The notes beneath the pieces are model-generated. The model saw nothing but the letters and a program-made list of their open reading frames with translations, did not search any database and was not told where the DNA came from. This document shows positions 15,813-23,916 of a DNA stretch of 48,555 bases, piece by piece (position 1 is the first letter of the stretch; every line of letters begins with the position of its first letter). The position numbers and the translations under genes are program-made. Source of the DNA: Anaerolineales bacterium (lineage in GTDB: Bacteria > Chloroflexota > Anaerolineae > Anaerolineales > Villigracilaceae); the NCBI GenBank assembly GCA_020060625.1, contig JAGUZU010000036.1, positions 1-48,555 of the forward strand, written 5' to 3'.

Positions 15813-17295
15813 TCAAAAATTCCAGGAGGTTTTCATCAGGCACACTGACGGCGCGGATCGAATCCACGCCGTAATACTGCGCGGCGCAAAGGTTGACCCA
15901 GTGATCGGGATTGTTATCCAATTCCTTGACATGATACACGCCCGAAAAGCCGGGAATGACAATGTCCTTCTCGCCTGCTTCCGCATGACGGATGATGTAA
16001 TCCTCGCGAAGGTCCCACAATTCGGCGCGTTCGCGGTATTCGGGAACTTCGGACTTATACAAGTTCACCGCCGCCCGCAGCGGATAGACGATGGCAATCA
16101 AAGCGAACACGACCATGACGACCCATTGCCCCAAGACTTTGTTCGATTTGAATTGAATATGCTCCGATAATAAGCCAAACAAAGCGCCTTCCAACATAAA
16201 CGCGGCGATCAGGATGGATCGGGCGAGGAAACGCGCGCGTTCCACGGGAAAGCCCTGTCCATAAACACTGGGCGAAAACCCGGCGGCGATCAACAGCCAA
16301 GCCAGAAATGGAATGGCAAAAATGATAACCCAGATCACGCGCTTTTGTCCCTGTGACAATTCGGACGGTTTCATTTGTCTGTGCAGCCAAATCAGTAAAA
16401 GGGGAATGAGAACGGAAACAAGGATTGGAAGCGGCTGGGTTTTTAGAGTGTCAATAATGAAAAGATAGCCGTAATAAAATGATGTTGCCAGAAGGTCAAT
16501 GATGTTCAAGGTCTTTTCCCGCGCCACACCTGCCAGTGCAGGAGAAAAGATCATTGCCAGAAAGCCAAGAACAACTCCGGCAAACGTCCACGCCAGTGGG
16601 GCAAGGAATTTCTTTCGCCCAACGGGAGACTTGGTAAAAGCCCAGACGACAATCATGAGCAACGGCAGGATTGTGAGCAGGGTTGTCGTGGGCGGTTCGG
16701 AAAACCCTGCAATGAAAAACGCCGCAACCAAAATAAACAGGGACACCGGCAGGGAAAGCGGTTTATCCTCAGAGCGCCGGACCTGCCGCATGACAAAGGC
16801 AAACAACAGCGAGCCGAACACGAGCGGCGCAAAATGGGTCATCATGGACGAGCGCCAGTACACCGTTTGAAACAAGCTTGGCGCCTGCAAGAAACTGAAA
16901 AAGCCAAACGCCAATCCAATGAACAGGTCGGTCTCAAAGACCCAGTTCATTTTCAGCAATTTCCCGACCTCGCGCGCGCTCCACGTCAAGCCGACAAGCC
17001 ACAGCAGAGACATGGAAGCGATGGCAAAAGGCATATTATTCCCACCCAGAGACTCGCTCACGCCGACAAAGAGCAGATTCGAATATCGGTTCGCCGCCCG
17101 CCATGCGCCAACGGAATACCTGTCGAGGACCGCTTGAACAGGGGAAGCGCTTGTCACCCGCACGGCTTCGCAGTAATCATCTGCAATATAGCGCGAGAAC
17201 GTGCCAAGATACACGTATATCAGGGTCACGGAGAGCAGGGCAAGCACAGATATGGTCATTACGTAGCGAAAAAAAACGGTTTCAAATTTCTGCAT
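15805..17295 (-). CDS. DUF6056-like polytopic membrane protein
   Basis: This protein of about 496 residues has roughly ten to eleven membrane helices. The first extracytoplasmic loop contains SRYIADDYCEA. An acidic pair there is the hallmark of GT-C-type glycosyltransferases and of the DUF6056 family, so a polyprenyl-phosphosugar-dependent transferase is plausible. A soluble C-terminal tail of about 100 residues includes a VIPGFSGVYHVKELD segment. The start used is the ATG at 17295 (MQKFETVFF); a TTG at 17319 would only add eight residues. It lies between the GT39 gene and a sulfotransferase gene on the same strand. Function is inferred from fold type and context only. Confidence 0.65.
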   Translation of the reverse strand: MQKFETVFFRYVMTISVLALLSVTLIYVYLGTFSRYIADDYCEAVRVTSASPVQAVLDRYSVGAWRAANRYSNLLFVGVSESLGGNNMPFAIASMSLLWLVGLTWSAREVGKLLKMNWVFETDLFIGLAFGFFSFLQAPSLFQTVYWRSSMMTHFAPLVFGSLLFAFVMRQVRRSEDKPLSLPVSLFILVAAFFIAGFSEPPTTTLLTILPLLMIVVWAFTKSPVGRKKFLAPLAWTFAGVVLGFLAMIFSPALAGVAREKTLNIIDLLATSFYYGYLFIIDTLKTQPLPILVSVLIPLLLIWLHRQMKPSELSQGQKRVIWVIIFAIPFLAWLLIAAGFSPSVYGQGFPVERARFLARSILIAAFMLEGALFGLLSEHIQFKSNKVLGQWVVMVVFALIAIVYPLRAAVNLYKSEVPEYRERAELWDLREDYIIRHAEAGEKDIVIPGFSGVYHVKELDNNPDHWVNLCAAQYYGVDSIRAVSVPDENLLEFLNE

Positions 17296-17324
17296 CTTTG
17301 GTAAGAGTTCCCTTTGCAAGACGG

Positions 17325-18848
17325 TTACTGCCTGAGTTGGTAAATAATATACCCGTCGCCTTCCGCGAAAAGGGGATAATTTTCCAGTCTGGTTTTGAGG
17401 AAGGGCTGAAGGTCGAGGTCGTTGAAATCGGTGACGATGAAAAGGTGCTTCTTGGCGATAGTCCCAGTGAATAGTTCTTCGAAATCGCGTTCACGCTGGG
17501 AGCCGCGCAGACCATCGCGATAGAGCAAGTCGCCGTAGGTGGGCCAGGAGGTGATGTTCTTCCAGCCCCAGTAGGCAAGGCGTGACCCGTAATCCTGCGT
17601 CAGCCCAGCCAGATTATAACCGTCCACTTTCTGGCTGATCTCCGCCCACATCGCGGCTTCGGAACGATAGTCCACGGCGTTGAGGGTGTTGCGGGTGTTC
17701 CAAACGGAAGCGAAGAGTCCAAAAAGCAGAAGGCAGAAGGCGGAAAAGCGTAAAAATTTCGTGTTGGAAAGTTGGGCGAGTTTCTCAAGGAAAAAACCCG
17801 CGAGTGGTGCAAGCGAAAGCGCTGCGATGGGAATCAACGGCAGGGAGTAATAGTCGTGGGTGGAAATGTGATAGTTAAAGTAAAGCCCAAAGATGGCGTA
17901 CCCGGTCCAAAGTCCAAGAAGGAAGCGGCGTTTTTTGTCATCGAAGAAAAACAACCCAAGCAGGGCAAGCGTCAAAACGACTCCGCCCGTCACAAGGTTG
18001 AGCATGTTCATCCAGCCGAGATAATATGACGGGCTGAGATAAAGCGAGGGGATGAAACGTCCGCTGAACTGCTGACCGAGATAGCCTGCGACGTAGATGC
18101 CATAAACGAGATACGCCGCCCCCGGCAGGACGCCAAGCAACGCCATGACGTATACCTGTGGATTTCTCAACGCCTCCTTCACCGACCCGCGACTGAGCAC
18201 CGCTCCCAAACCTCCAGCCGCCACAAAGAACGCCGCCGGGAATTTGATGTAAATGGCAAGCCCGCCGGACACCCCGGCAAGGATGGCAAAAAGCCAAGGA
18301 GACTTGACGTTCGTGGCATCTGCCGAAATAACCCACTCCCAAACCGCCCATAAAAACACGACGATAAGCATCGTCATCAACGGGTCGGGTTGAAAACTGC
18401 GGCTGGCAAGGACGGCATACGGCAGGAAAAGATACAGGGCTGTTGCCGCGACGGCTCCATCGTCGGATGTGAGGCGCCGGGCCAGCAGATAAAGAAACCC
18501 CCCGCCGACCATCCAAAACGCAGACGAGTAGATGCGCGCAATCCAAACCTGCTCGCCGGTGAATTGATACGTCCACGCGACGATGCGCTCGAAAAACTCC
18601 GGCTCCACCGAAGCGCGATACTTCCATTGCTGAATGGCAAACGCGCGTTCTTCCGCGGAAACATCGGTTCGGGTTTCGTAATACATGCCGCGCGTCTTCA
18701 ACGCCGAAAGCATCTGCCGCGTGGAATGGAACTCGAGCGGCAGGTCAGTGAGGTCGTAAAGACGGATTCCCAAACCGAGGATAAACAGCACAAACAGGGC
18801 AAACGTCCGCGCCGCACGGGAGGCAAAAAAGGATGTATTGTCTTCCAT
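17325..18848 (-). CDS. GT39-family membrane glycosyltransferase (paralogue)
   Basis: This 507-residue GT-C protein is paralogous to the enzyme at 2249-3772. It shares the post-helix-1 loop (here LTDLPLEFHSTRQML), about ten membrane helices, and the C-terminal soluble domain with LTQDYGSRLAYWGWKN. It would transfer a sugar from a lipid-phosphate donor on the outer face of the membrane. It is the first gene of the minus-strand glycan block. Part of one helix (FLRFSAFCLLLFGL) is encoded by a 7-bp tandem repeat at 17726-17753, which the paralogue lacks. The divergent oxidoreductase gene starts 114 bases away, so this intergenic space should hold both promoters. Confidence 0.85.
   Translation of the reverse strand: MEDNTSFFASRAARTFALFVLFILGLGIRLYDLTDLPLEFHSTRQMLSALKTRGMYYETRTDVSAEERAFAIQQWKYRASVEPEFFERIVAWTYQFTGEQVWIARIYSSAFWMVGGGFLYLLARRLTSDDGAVAATALYLFLPYAVLASRSFQPDPLMTMLIVVFLWAVWEWVISADATNVKSPWLFAILAGVSGGLAIYIKFPAAFFVAAGGLGAVLSRGSVKEALRNPQVYVMALLGVLPGAAYLVYGIYVAGYLGQQFSGRFIPSLYLSPSYYLGWMNMLNLVTGGVVLTLALLGLFFFDDKKRRFLLGLWTGYAIFGLYFNYHISTHDYYSLPLIPIAALSLAPLAGFFLEKLAQLSNTKFLRFSAFCLLLFGLFASVWNTRNTLNAVDYRSEAAMWAEISQKVDGYNLAGLTQDYGSRLAYWGWKNITSWPTYGDLLYRDGLRGSQRERDFEELFTGTIAKKHLFIVTDFNDLDLQPFLKTRLENYPLFAEGDGYIIYQLRQ
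17726..17753. repeat. Heptanucleotide array inside GT39 paralogue
   Basis: Plus-strand units are gcagaag, gcagaag, gcggaaa and agcgtaa. It is translated on the minus strand as part of a membrane helix (RFSAFCLLLF). Confidence 0.65.
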
Positions 18849-18901
18849 AAAGGCGGTGTCTATTGTAACGTAGATTCCAACGCGAAAGTTGAGAGCGGGC
18901 T

Positions 18902-18933
18902 TATAATCCGCGCGAAACCCGAGCGGTTATAAT
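18902..18933 (+). promoter_or_regulatory. Two TATAAT boxes ahead of FAD oxidoreductase
   Basis: Perfect TATAAT hexamers occur at 18902-18907 and 18928-18933. The second is 29 bases ahead of the ATG at 18963 and leaves room for the GGAG ribosome-binding site. No strong -35 match was found for either. Confidence 0.45.
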
Positions 18934-18962
18934 TCCAGCCATTGCATACAAACGGAGAATTC

Positions 18963-20465
18963 ATGGAACAATACGACGTCATCATCATCGGCGCGGGACA
19001 CAATGGTTTGACCGCCGCCGCTTATCTTGCCAAAGCCAAAAAGCGCGTACTCGTTCTGGAACGCCGTCCGATTGCAGGCGGCTCGGTTGTCACAGAATCG
19101 TTCGGGGATGGGTTCGAGGCGGATGCCGTCTGGACGGGCGGACAACTGCGCCCGGACATCGTCAAGGATTTAGACCTCACCCGCTTCGGGCTGGACCCGC
19201 AGCCTGCTTCCGTCAAACCAGCCTTGATCTCCCTCCAGCCTGATTCCAATCACCTCATCCTCGAGGCTGATCCTGCAAAAGCAGCCCAGTCCATCAAACG
19301 CTTTTCCGGGCGGGACGCATCCCGCTGGAATGAGTTTGTCCGTTTTATGGACAAGGCGGCGCATATCCTCGATACCGCCTATTACACGCTCATGCCGCGT
19401 TTGCCGAAGAGCCTCAACCTTCGCGAAGGATACGGTTTGCTCGAATTGGGCTTGGAACTTCGCCTCGCCGGTCGCAAAGACATGCTCAACTTCATCCGCG
19501 CGCTCCCAATGACGGCGGAAGAATTGCTCGAAGAATATTTCGAATCGGATGCGGTGAGAGGCGCGGTCGCAGCGGTTGCCATCCATGCCTCCACGCTTGG
19601 ACCAATGGAAGCGGGAACAGGTTATACCCTGATCCATAACTGGATGAATCGCGGCGGCTTGGCAAATGTCAATGTGGGCAGGGCGGGAGAGATCACCGCC
19701 GCATTATCCAATGCTGTGAAATCATTCGGCGGTGAAATCCGCACCGAAGCAGAAGTGGCAAATATCAAGATCGAAAATCAAATTGCCAAGGGTGTTGTTC
19801 TTGCCAACGGCGAAGAGATTTCCGCGAAGACAATTCTCTCCTCTGCCGACCCGAAACACACCCTGCTCGATCTCGTCGGCGCGCGCGAACTGCCGCCGGA
19901 GTTCGTCTGGCATACCCAGTCCATCAAGATGCGCGGGTCGGTGGCGAAAGTCCATTTGCAAACGAACGGCGCTCATGGAATCCCAGGCGGGACGATTGTC
20001 CTTGCTCCATCCATCAAGTATCTCGAACGCGCCTACGACGCGGCAAAGTACGGCGAAATTTCCGAAAAGCCGTATCTCGAAATCACTACATCCGGGAATA
20101 TGGTGTCCATCCACTTCCAGTTCGCGCCGTTTTCTTTGAGAAACAGTGAGTGGAAAGTGGAAGGTGAGAATATTTATAAATTGGCAATGGCTACACTTGC
20201 CGACTACTTCCCCAATCTCCAATCACTAATTACCAATTACCATGTCATCACACCCCAAGATTTGGAAGAAACCTACGGTCTCACCGAAGGCGACCTCAAT
20301 CACGGTCAACTCATGCTCGACCAGTTCCTGTTTATGCGTCCGATGCCGGGGTGGTCGAACCATAAAACGCCGATTGACAACCTGTATCTCTGCGGGAGCG
20401 GCGTCCACGGCGGCGGGGGTGTCAGCGGCGCGGCGGGACGGAATGTAGTCAGGGCATTAACGTAG
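18963..20465 (+). CDS. PYROXD2/phytoene desaturase-like FAD oxidoreductase
   Basis: This 500-residue flavoprotein of the carotenoid desaturase-like amine oxidase superfamily is closest in layout to PYROXD2-type proteins. The N-terminal dinucleotide-binding motif IIGAGHNGLTAAAYLA (residues 8-23) is followed by LERR and the GG motif of FAD enzymes. The C-terminal FAD-contact block is LCGSGVHGGGGVSGAAGRN. No other carotenoid gene is nearby, so a carotenoid substrate is not supported. The ATG at 18963 has GGAG seven bases upstream and is preferred to 18942. Two short stretches (20138-20172 and 20212-20239) are heptanucleotide arrays read in frame; they encode LRNSEWKVEGENI and PNLQSLITNYHV. Confidence 0.85.
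   Translation: MEQYDVIIIGAGHNGLTAAAYLAKAKKRVLVLERRPIAGGSVVTESFGDGFEADAVWTGGQLRPDIVKDLDLTRFGLDPQPASVKPALISLQPDSNHLILEADPAKAAQSIKRFSGRDASRWNEFVRFMDKAAHILDTAYYTLMPRLPKSLNLREGYGLLELGLELRLAGRKDMLNFIRALPMTAEELLEEYFESDAVRGAVAAVAIHASTLGPMEAGTGYTLIHNWMNRGGLANVNVGRAGEITAALSNAVKSFGGEIRTEAEVANIKIENQIAKGVVLANGEEISAKTILSSADPKHTLLDLVGARELPPEFVWHTQSIKMRGSVAKVHLQTNGAHGIPGGTIVLAPSIKYLERAYDAAKYGEISEKPYLEITTSGNMVSIHFQFAPFSLRNSEWKVEGENIYKLAMATLADYFPNLQSLITNYHVITPQDLEETYGLTEGDLNHGQLMLDQFLFMRPMPGWSNHKTPIDNLYLCGSGVHGGGGVSGAAGRNVVRALT
20138..20172. repeat. Heptanucleotide array inside FAD oxidoreductase gene (1)
   Basis: Units in 7-bp phase are gagaaac, agtgagt, ggaaagt, ggaaggt, gagaata. The array is translated in frame. 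Confidence 0.55.
20212..20239. repeat. Heptanucleotide array inside FAD oxidoreductase gene (2)
   Basis: Units in 7-bp phase are ccaatct, ccaatca, ctaatta, ccaatta. Translated in frame, only 39 bases downstream of the first array. Confidence 0.65.
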
Positions 20466-20490
20466 TATGGATATATTCAAATCTTTTGTG

Positions 20491-20496
20491 TATAAT
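20491..20496 (+). promoter_or_regulatory. -10 box of tRNA-Arg gene
   Basis: A perfect TATAAT nine bases before the first base of the tRNA. The -35 region (around 20468) is weak. Confidence 0.6.
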
Positions 20497-20505
20497 TCCA
20501 TCGTC

Positions 20506-20577
20506 GCCCTGATAGTTCAATGGACAGAACAAGGCACTCCTAAGGCTTAGATGTAGGTTCGATTCCTACTCAGGGCA
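20506..20577 (+). tRNA. tRNA-Arg (anticodon CCT)
   Basis: The 72-nt cloverleaf has acceptor GCCCTGA/TCAGGGC, D-arm GTTC/GAAC with the loop AATGGACA, anticodon loop CTCCTAA (anticodon CCT, reads AGG), a four-base variable loop and T-arm GTAGG-TTCGATT-CCTAC. The discriminator base is A, and CCA is not encoded. The anticodon stem AGGCA/GGCTT has an A31-G39 mismatch and one G-T pair. This may be tolerated or may indicate a sequence error. Confidence 0.9.
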
Positions 20578-20650
20578 CTTACAAATTTATTAAGATTTTT
20601 CTTATCTAAAGATCTTGCTTTTTTTTGAAACCCATAGTAATATTACAACC

Positions 20651-20689
20651 GTTGACCGCTAGGGTGCCCCCCTCACCCTGGCGGTCAAC
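20651..20689. repeat. 16-bp-stem hairpin downstream of tRNA-Arg
   Basis: Stem 20651-20666 pairs with 20674-20689 (15 Watson-Crick pairs and one G-T) around the C-rich loop cccccct. No T-run follows, so it is not a typical intrinsic terminator. A weaker aagat/atctt hairpin with eight Ts (about 20590-20625) lies between it and the tRNA and may end the tRNA transcript. Confidence 0.65.
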
Positions 20690-20715
20690 ATTTAATCTCG
20701 CAGCGAAAACAAAAT

Positions 20716-20748
20716 AAAAAAAAGCGGATGCCGCGGCGTCCGTTTTTT
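20716..20748. terminator. Bidirectional intrinsic terminator (recN end)
   Basis: The stem CGGATGCC/GGCGTCCG (one G-T pair) lies between a run of eight As and a run of six Ts, immediately after the recN stop codon on the minus strand. Confidence 0.85.
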
Positions 20749-20752
20749 GATT

Positions 20753-22489
20753 CTATTTTTTCGCGCCTTTTATCATTTGCCGGGCTGTCTGAAGCAATTC
20801 ATGGGCGGATCGCAGGGTTCCCTCGCCCACTTCGCCCAGCATTTGCGAAAGTTCCAACAGGCGCGATTCGCCTTCCAATTGCTCCACGCGGGTAAGAGTG
20901 CGCCCCTTATCCACCAGTTTTTGAACCTGATAATGTTGGTCGCCAAAGACGGCAAGTTGGGGGAGGTGCGTCACACAAAAGACCTGGTGACTGCGCGAAA
21001 GATTCCACAGTTTCTGCCCGACCACCATACCCACACGCCCGCCGATGCCCTGGTCAATTTCATCAAAGATGAGGGATGGCACTTCGTCGGCGCGCGCCAT
21101 GACGTTCTTCAAACCGAGCATCAGGCGCGAGGTCTCGCCGCCGGAGGCGATCTTCGCCAGCGGCTTGAGTCCTTCGCCGGGGTTCGGGGCGACGAGAAAT
21201 TCCACGCGGTCAAATCCGCTTTGGTCGAATGCGATGCGGGTTCCATCTGCGAGAGGCGCGCCGTTTGGGTCCTGCTTGATTTGGAAATCCACGCCAAATT
21301 TAGCGGAAGCCATCCGCAGGTCATCCAGTTCCAATTCGATGCCTTTGCCCATCTCGCCCGCCGCGGACTTGCGCTTTTCGGTAAGCGCGCTTCCCTGTTT
21401 GCCGAGTTTCTCCAAGAGATTGGCTTCCTGCAATTCCAATTCTGTAATGCGATCCGCCGCGCCGGTGATGGTCTCCAACTGTCTGCGCGCGTCCTCACCA
21501 TAAGCGATGACCGCGGGGATATTCCCACCGTACTTGCGTATGAGGGAGTGGAGCAGGTCCAGCCGCTCCTCGACATCGTCCAATCGCTTCGGATTGAACT
21601 CGATCTCCTCCAGATAATTCCGCAGGTTGTGAATGACATCGGACATCGTATCGAGCATGACCTCCGCCTGATTCGCCAATTCGATCTGACCTTCATCGAT
21701 CTTTGCCAGCGCGGCAAGCGCCTGCGCCGCCTGCCCGACGAGATCGGTTGCAGCAGGAGTATCCGGCGTGCCTTCCTCCAGAACCGCCAGCGCCTCCTGC
21801 GCATTCTTCGCCAGCGACTCGGCATTTGCAAGCCTGTCGCGCTCCTTGCGAAGTTCGTCGTCCTCGCCCGGCTTGAGTTTGGCGGCTTCGATCTCCTCGG
21901 CTTGATACGTGAGCATCTCGATGCGCCGGTCGGCATCCGCCTGCGCCTTCCGCAGCTCGGCTAACTCATGCCGCAAACCGAGCAAGGTATGATAGGTCTG
22001 ACGATATTCATTCAGCGGCTTGGACACTTCCGCATAGCGGTCGAGCAGACCCAGATGCGCGCGCGGATCGAGCAGGGAAAGATGTTCCGCCTGCCCGTGA
22101 ATGTCAATCAGAAACGCGCCCAACTCCTTGAGCAAACCCACATTCACCGTCCGCCCGTTGACGCGCGCCACGCTCCGCCCTTCCTTGCGGACTTCGCGCA
22201 TCAGCGTGACGTAATCGGGATCGTCCAGCAACTCTTCGCGCTTGAGGATTTCATGCACCGCCTCTTTTTCCGGACCTTTGAGCTGGAACACACCCTCGAC
22301 AAATGCCGCGTCCGAATCCGTGCGGACGAAGGTCGTATCCGCCTTCCCGCCGATGAGCATGACCACGGCGTCGAGGATAATGGACTTGCCCGCGCCCGTC
22401 TCACCGGTGAGGATGATCAACCCGGGACCGAAGCGCAGGTCGAGTTTGTCTATGATCGCGAAATTCTGGATGTGGAGTTCGGTAAGCAT
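20753..22489 (-). CDS. recN: DNA repair protein RecN
   Basis: This SMC-like ATPase acts early in double-strand break repair by holding broken ends together. The 578 residues cover the whole family. The Walker A motif GETGAGKS is at 29-36, central coiled-coil arms span roughly 150-370, the ABC signature is ASGGETSRLMLGL, and the Walker B motif is PSLIFDEIDQGIGGR in the C-terminal lobe. It is the last gene of a minus-strand unit nadK, zinc-binding membrane protein, recN. The nadK-recN pairing recurs in several bacterial phyla. A strong terminator follows. Confidence 0.95.
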   Translation of the reverse strand: MLTELHIQNFAIIDKLDLRFGPGLIILTGETGAGKSIILDAVVMLIGGKADTTFVRTDSDAAFVEGVFQLKGPEKEAVHEILKREELLDDPDYVTLMREVRKEGRSVARVNGRTVNVGLLKELGAFLIDIHGQAEHLSLLDPRAHLGLLDRYAEVSKPLNEYRQTYHTLLGLRHELAELRKAQADADRRIEMLTYQAEEIEAAKLKPGEDDELRKERDRLANAESLAKNAQEALAVLEEGTPDTPAATDLVGQAAQALAALAKIDEGQIELANQAEVMLDTMSDVIHNLRNYLEEIEFNPKRLDDVEERLDLLHSLIRKYGGNIPAVIAYGEDARRQLETITGAADRITELELQEANLLEKLGKQGSALTEKRKSAAGEMGKGIELELDDLRMASAKFGVDFQIKQDPNGAPLADGTRIAFDQSGFDRVEFLVAPNPGEGLKPLAKIASGGETSRLMLGLKNVMARADEVPSLIFDEIDQGIGGRVGMVVGQKLWNLSRSHQVFCVTHLPQLAVFGDQHYQVQKLVDKGRTLTRVEQLEGESRLLELSQMLGEVGEGTLRSAHELLQTARQMIKGAKK

Positions 22490-22492
22490 ACG

Positions 22493-23011
22493 TTAGAGTC
22501 GAATCCCTGAAATGCGAGAGTACACCATCGGTGTTGCGATGACGAGATAAATGACGACCCCGATGACGCCGTAGATATTTCCCGTGAAAAACAAGGCAAG
22601 GACGGCGGGCAATCCTCCAAGTACAACGCCCGCCGCGCAGGTGAGGAATAACGCCCGTGAGCGGCGTTTGTTGAGCGCGCGCAGGGTCAGGTTCGAGATC
22701 AACGTCCCCGCGCCGCCACCGATGCCTGCCGCAAGGAAGAACATGAAAAAGCCAATGAACGAGCCAATGAAAGCGATCAACAGGCTGGCAAGCAGCGAAA
22801 GAATGGATGTGACCGCCAAGCCGACAATATAGTCATACCAGACCGCCGTCTCGAATGCCTTTTGGTGGGCGCGGGCGCACTCCTTGCAAATATAGCCCGT
22901 CGGCGTGCGGACGGCGCAGGACGTGCAAATGGGGCGTTCGCACCGTTTGCACCGCAGGCTGGTTTCGCGTGTTGGATGGATGTAGCAATAGAGCGTTGTA
23001 GTTTCGGTCAT
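22493..23011 (-). CDS. B-box-like zinc-binding membrane protein
   Basis: This 172-residue protein has an N-terminal treble-clef or B-box-type zinc site, CxxH...CxxC....CxxC........CxxC (residues 9-44), ahead of three or four membrane helices (about 60-80, 82-102, 122-142 and 143-163). The cytoplasmic zinc domain plus membrane bundle resembles proteins annotated as B-box zinc finger or rhomboid-associated, but without catalytic residues. Its start overlaps the nadK stop by four bases, and recN follows three bases after its end. Its role is unknown; the tight packing with recN suggests co-expression rather than a proven link to repair. Confidence 0.75.
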   Translation of the reverse strand: MTETTTLYCYIHPTRETSLRCKRCERPICTSCAVRTPTGYICKECARAHQKAFETAVWYDYIVGLAVTSILSLLASLLIAFIGSFIGFFMFFLAAGIGGGAGTLISNLTLRALNKRRSRALFLTCAAGVVLGGLPAVLALFFTGNIYGVIGVVIYLVIATPMVYSRISGIRL

Positions 23012-23868
23012 CGTGGAAGTCCTAAAGAGTTTTCATTCATGTGCGCTGTTAGATTGCGGTAAAAATACCCCGGGTCTCCAAAGCGGACGAATTGCGCGGT
23101 TACGTCAGCCGCAGTGACCATCACCTGGTCATCCTCCATCAGCGGCGTGGGCGGCTGACCGTCCACGCTCAGCACGGCATTCTCGCTCTTGACAACAATG
23201 CTGACCGAAGAGCCTTCCGAAAGGACAACCGCCCGGTCAACGGAGAGATGAGGCGCGATCGGCACGAGCAAAATATTCCGCAATTCCGGCGGCAGGATCG
23301 GACCGCCCGCCGCGAGGGCGTACGCCGTCGAACCCGTCGCAGTGGAGGCGATCAAGCCGTCCGCCACGTAACTGGTCAATTGGCGGGTATCCACAAACGC
23401 AGTCAGGCGCACGGGGCGAAGGTTTTGTCCGCGCCCAACCACCACTTCGTTCAAAGCGTTCGAGCCGCCAAGCCGCTCCCCCGCGCGGATATGCTCCGCA
23501 TGAAGCATCATGCGGTTTTCGATCCACGCCTCGCCGTTGAAAAGTTTTTCGAAGTGTTCGCGCCATTCCCTGCGGTCTATCTGGATTAGAAACCCAAGCC
23601 TGCCGAGGTTCACGCCTAAAATGGGAACGCCGCAGGGAGCGCATAAATGCCCGGCTCTCAAAACGCTTCCATCACCGCCGACGGCGATCAGCATGTCGAA
23701 TTCGCCGCTCTTCACCCGCCTGCGGATATCCTCGTCATACAACGAACCGACAGGCGCGTCCATGCCCTTTTCCTTCAAAAAGGCAGACATGGCTTCCCCT
23801 TCTGCAAAGGCTTCCGGCATCTTCGGGTATGCCGTTACCACCGGGCGCTTTGGGATAAATGCGGACAT
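23008..23868 (-). CDS. nadK: NAD kinase
   Basis: NAD kinase phosphorylates NAD to NADP. The 286 residues include the ATP/NAD site GGDGS at 64-68, the NE pair (N140, E141) in LNEVVVGRG, and the conserved DG and TATGSTAYALAAGG segment (170-189). The C-terminal half has the usual LSVDGQ. It is the first gene of the nadK, zinc-binding protein, recN unit. It lies 48 bases downstream of the Cas4-like gene pair on the same strand, so all five genes may be on one transcript. Confidence 0.94.
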   Translation of the reverse strand: MSAFIPKRPVVTAYPKMPEAFAEGEAMSAFLKEKGMDAPVGSLYDEDIRRRVKSGEFDMLIAVGGDGSVLRAGHLCAPCGVPILGVNLGRLGFLIQIDRREWREHFEKLFNGEAWIENRMMLHAEHIRAGERLGGSNALNEVVVGRGQNLRPVRLTAFVDTRQLTSYVADGLIASTATGSTAYALAAGGPILPPELRNILLVPIAPHLSVDRAVVLSEGSSVSIVVKSENAVLSVDGQPPTPLMEDDQVMVTAADVTAQFVRFGDPGYFYRNLTAHMNENSLGLPR

Positions 23869-23916
23869 GGGGGAGATTATACCTTTTGTCTGTTGCGGAC
23901 TTTCAACATCCTGGGG

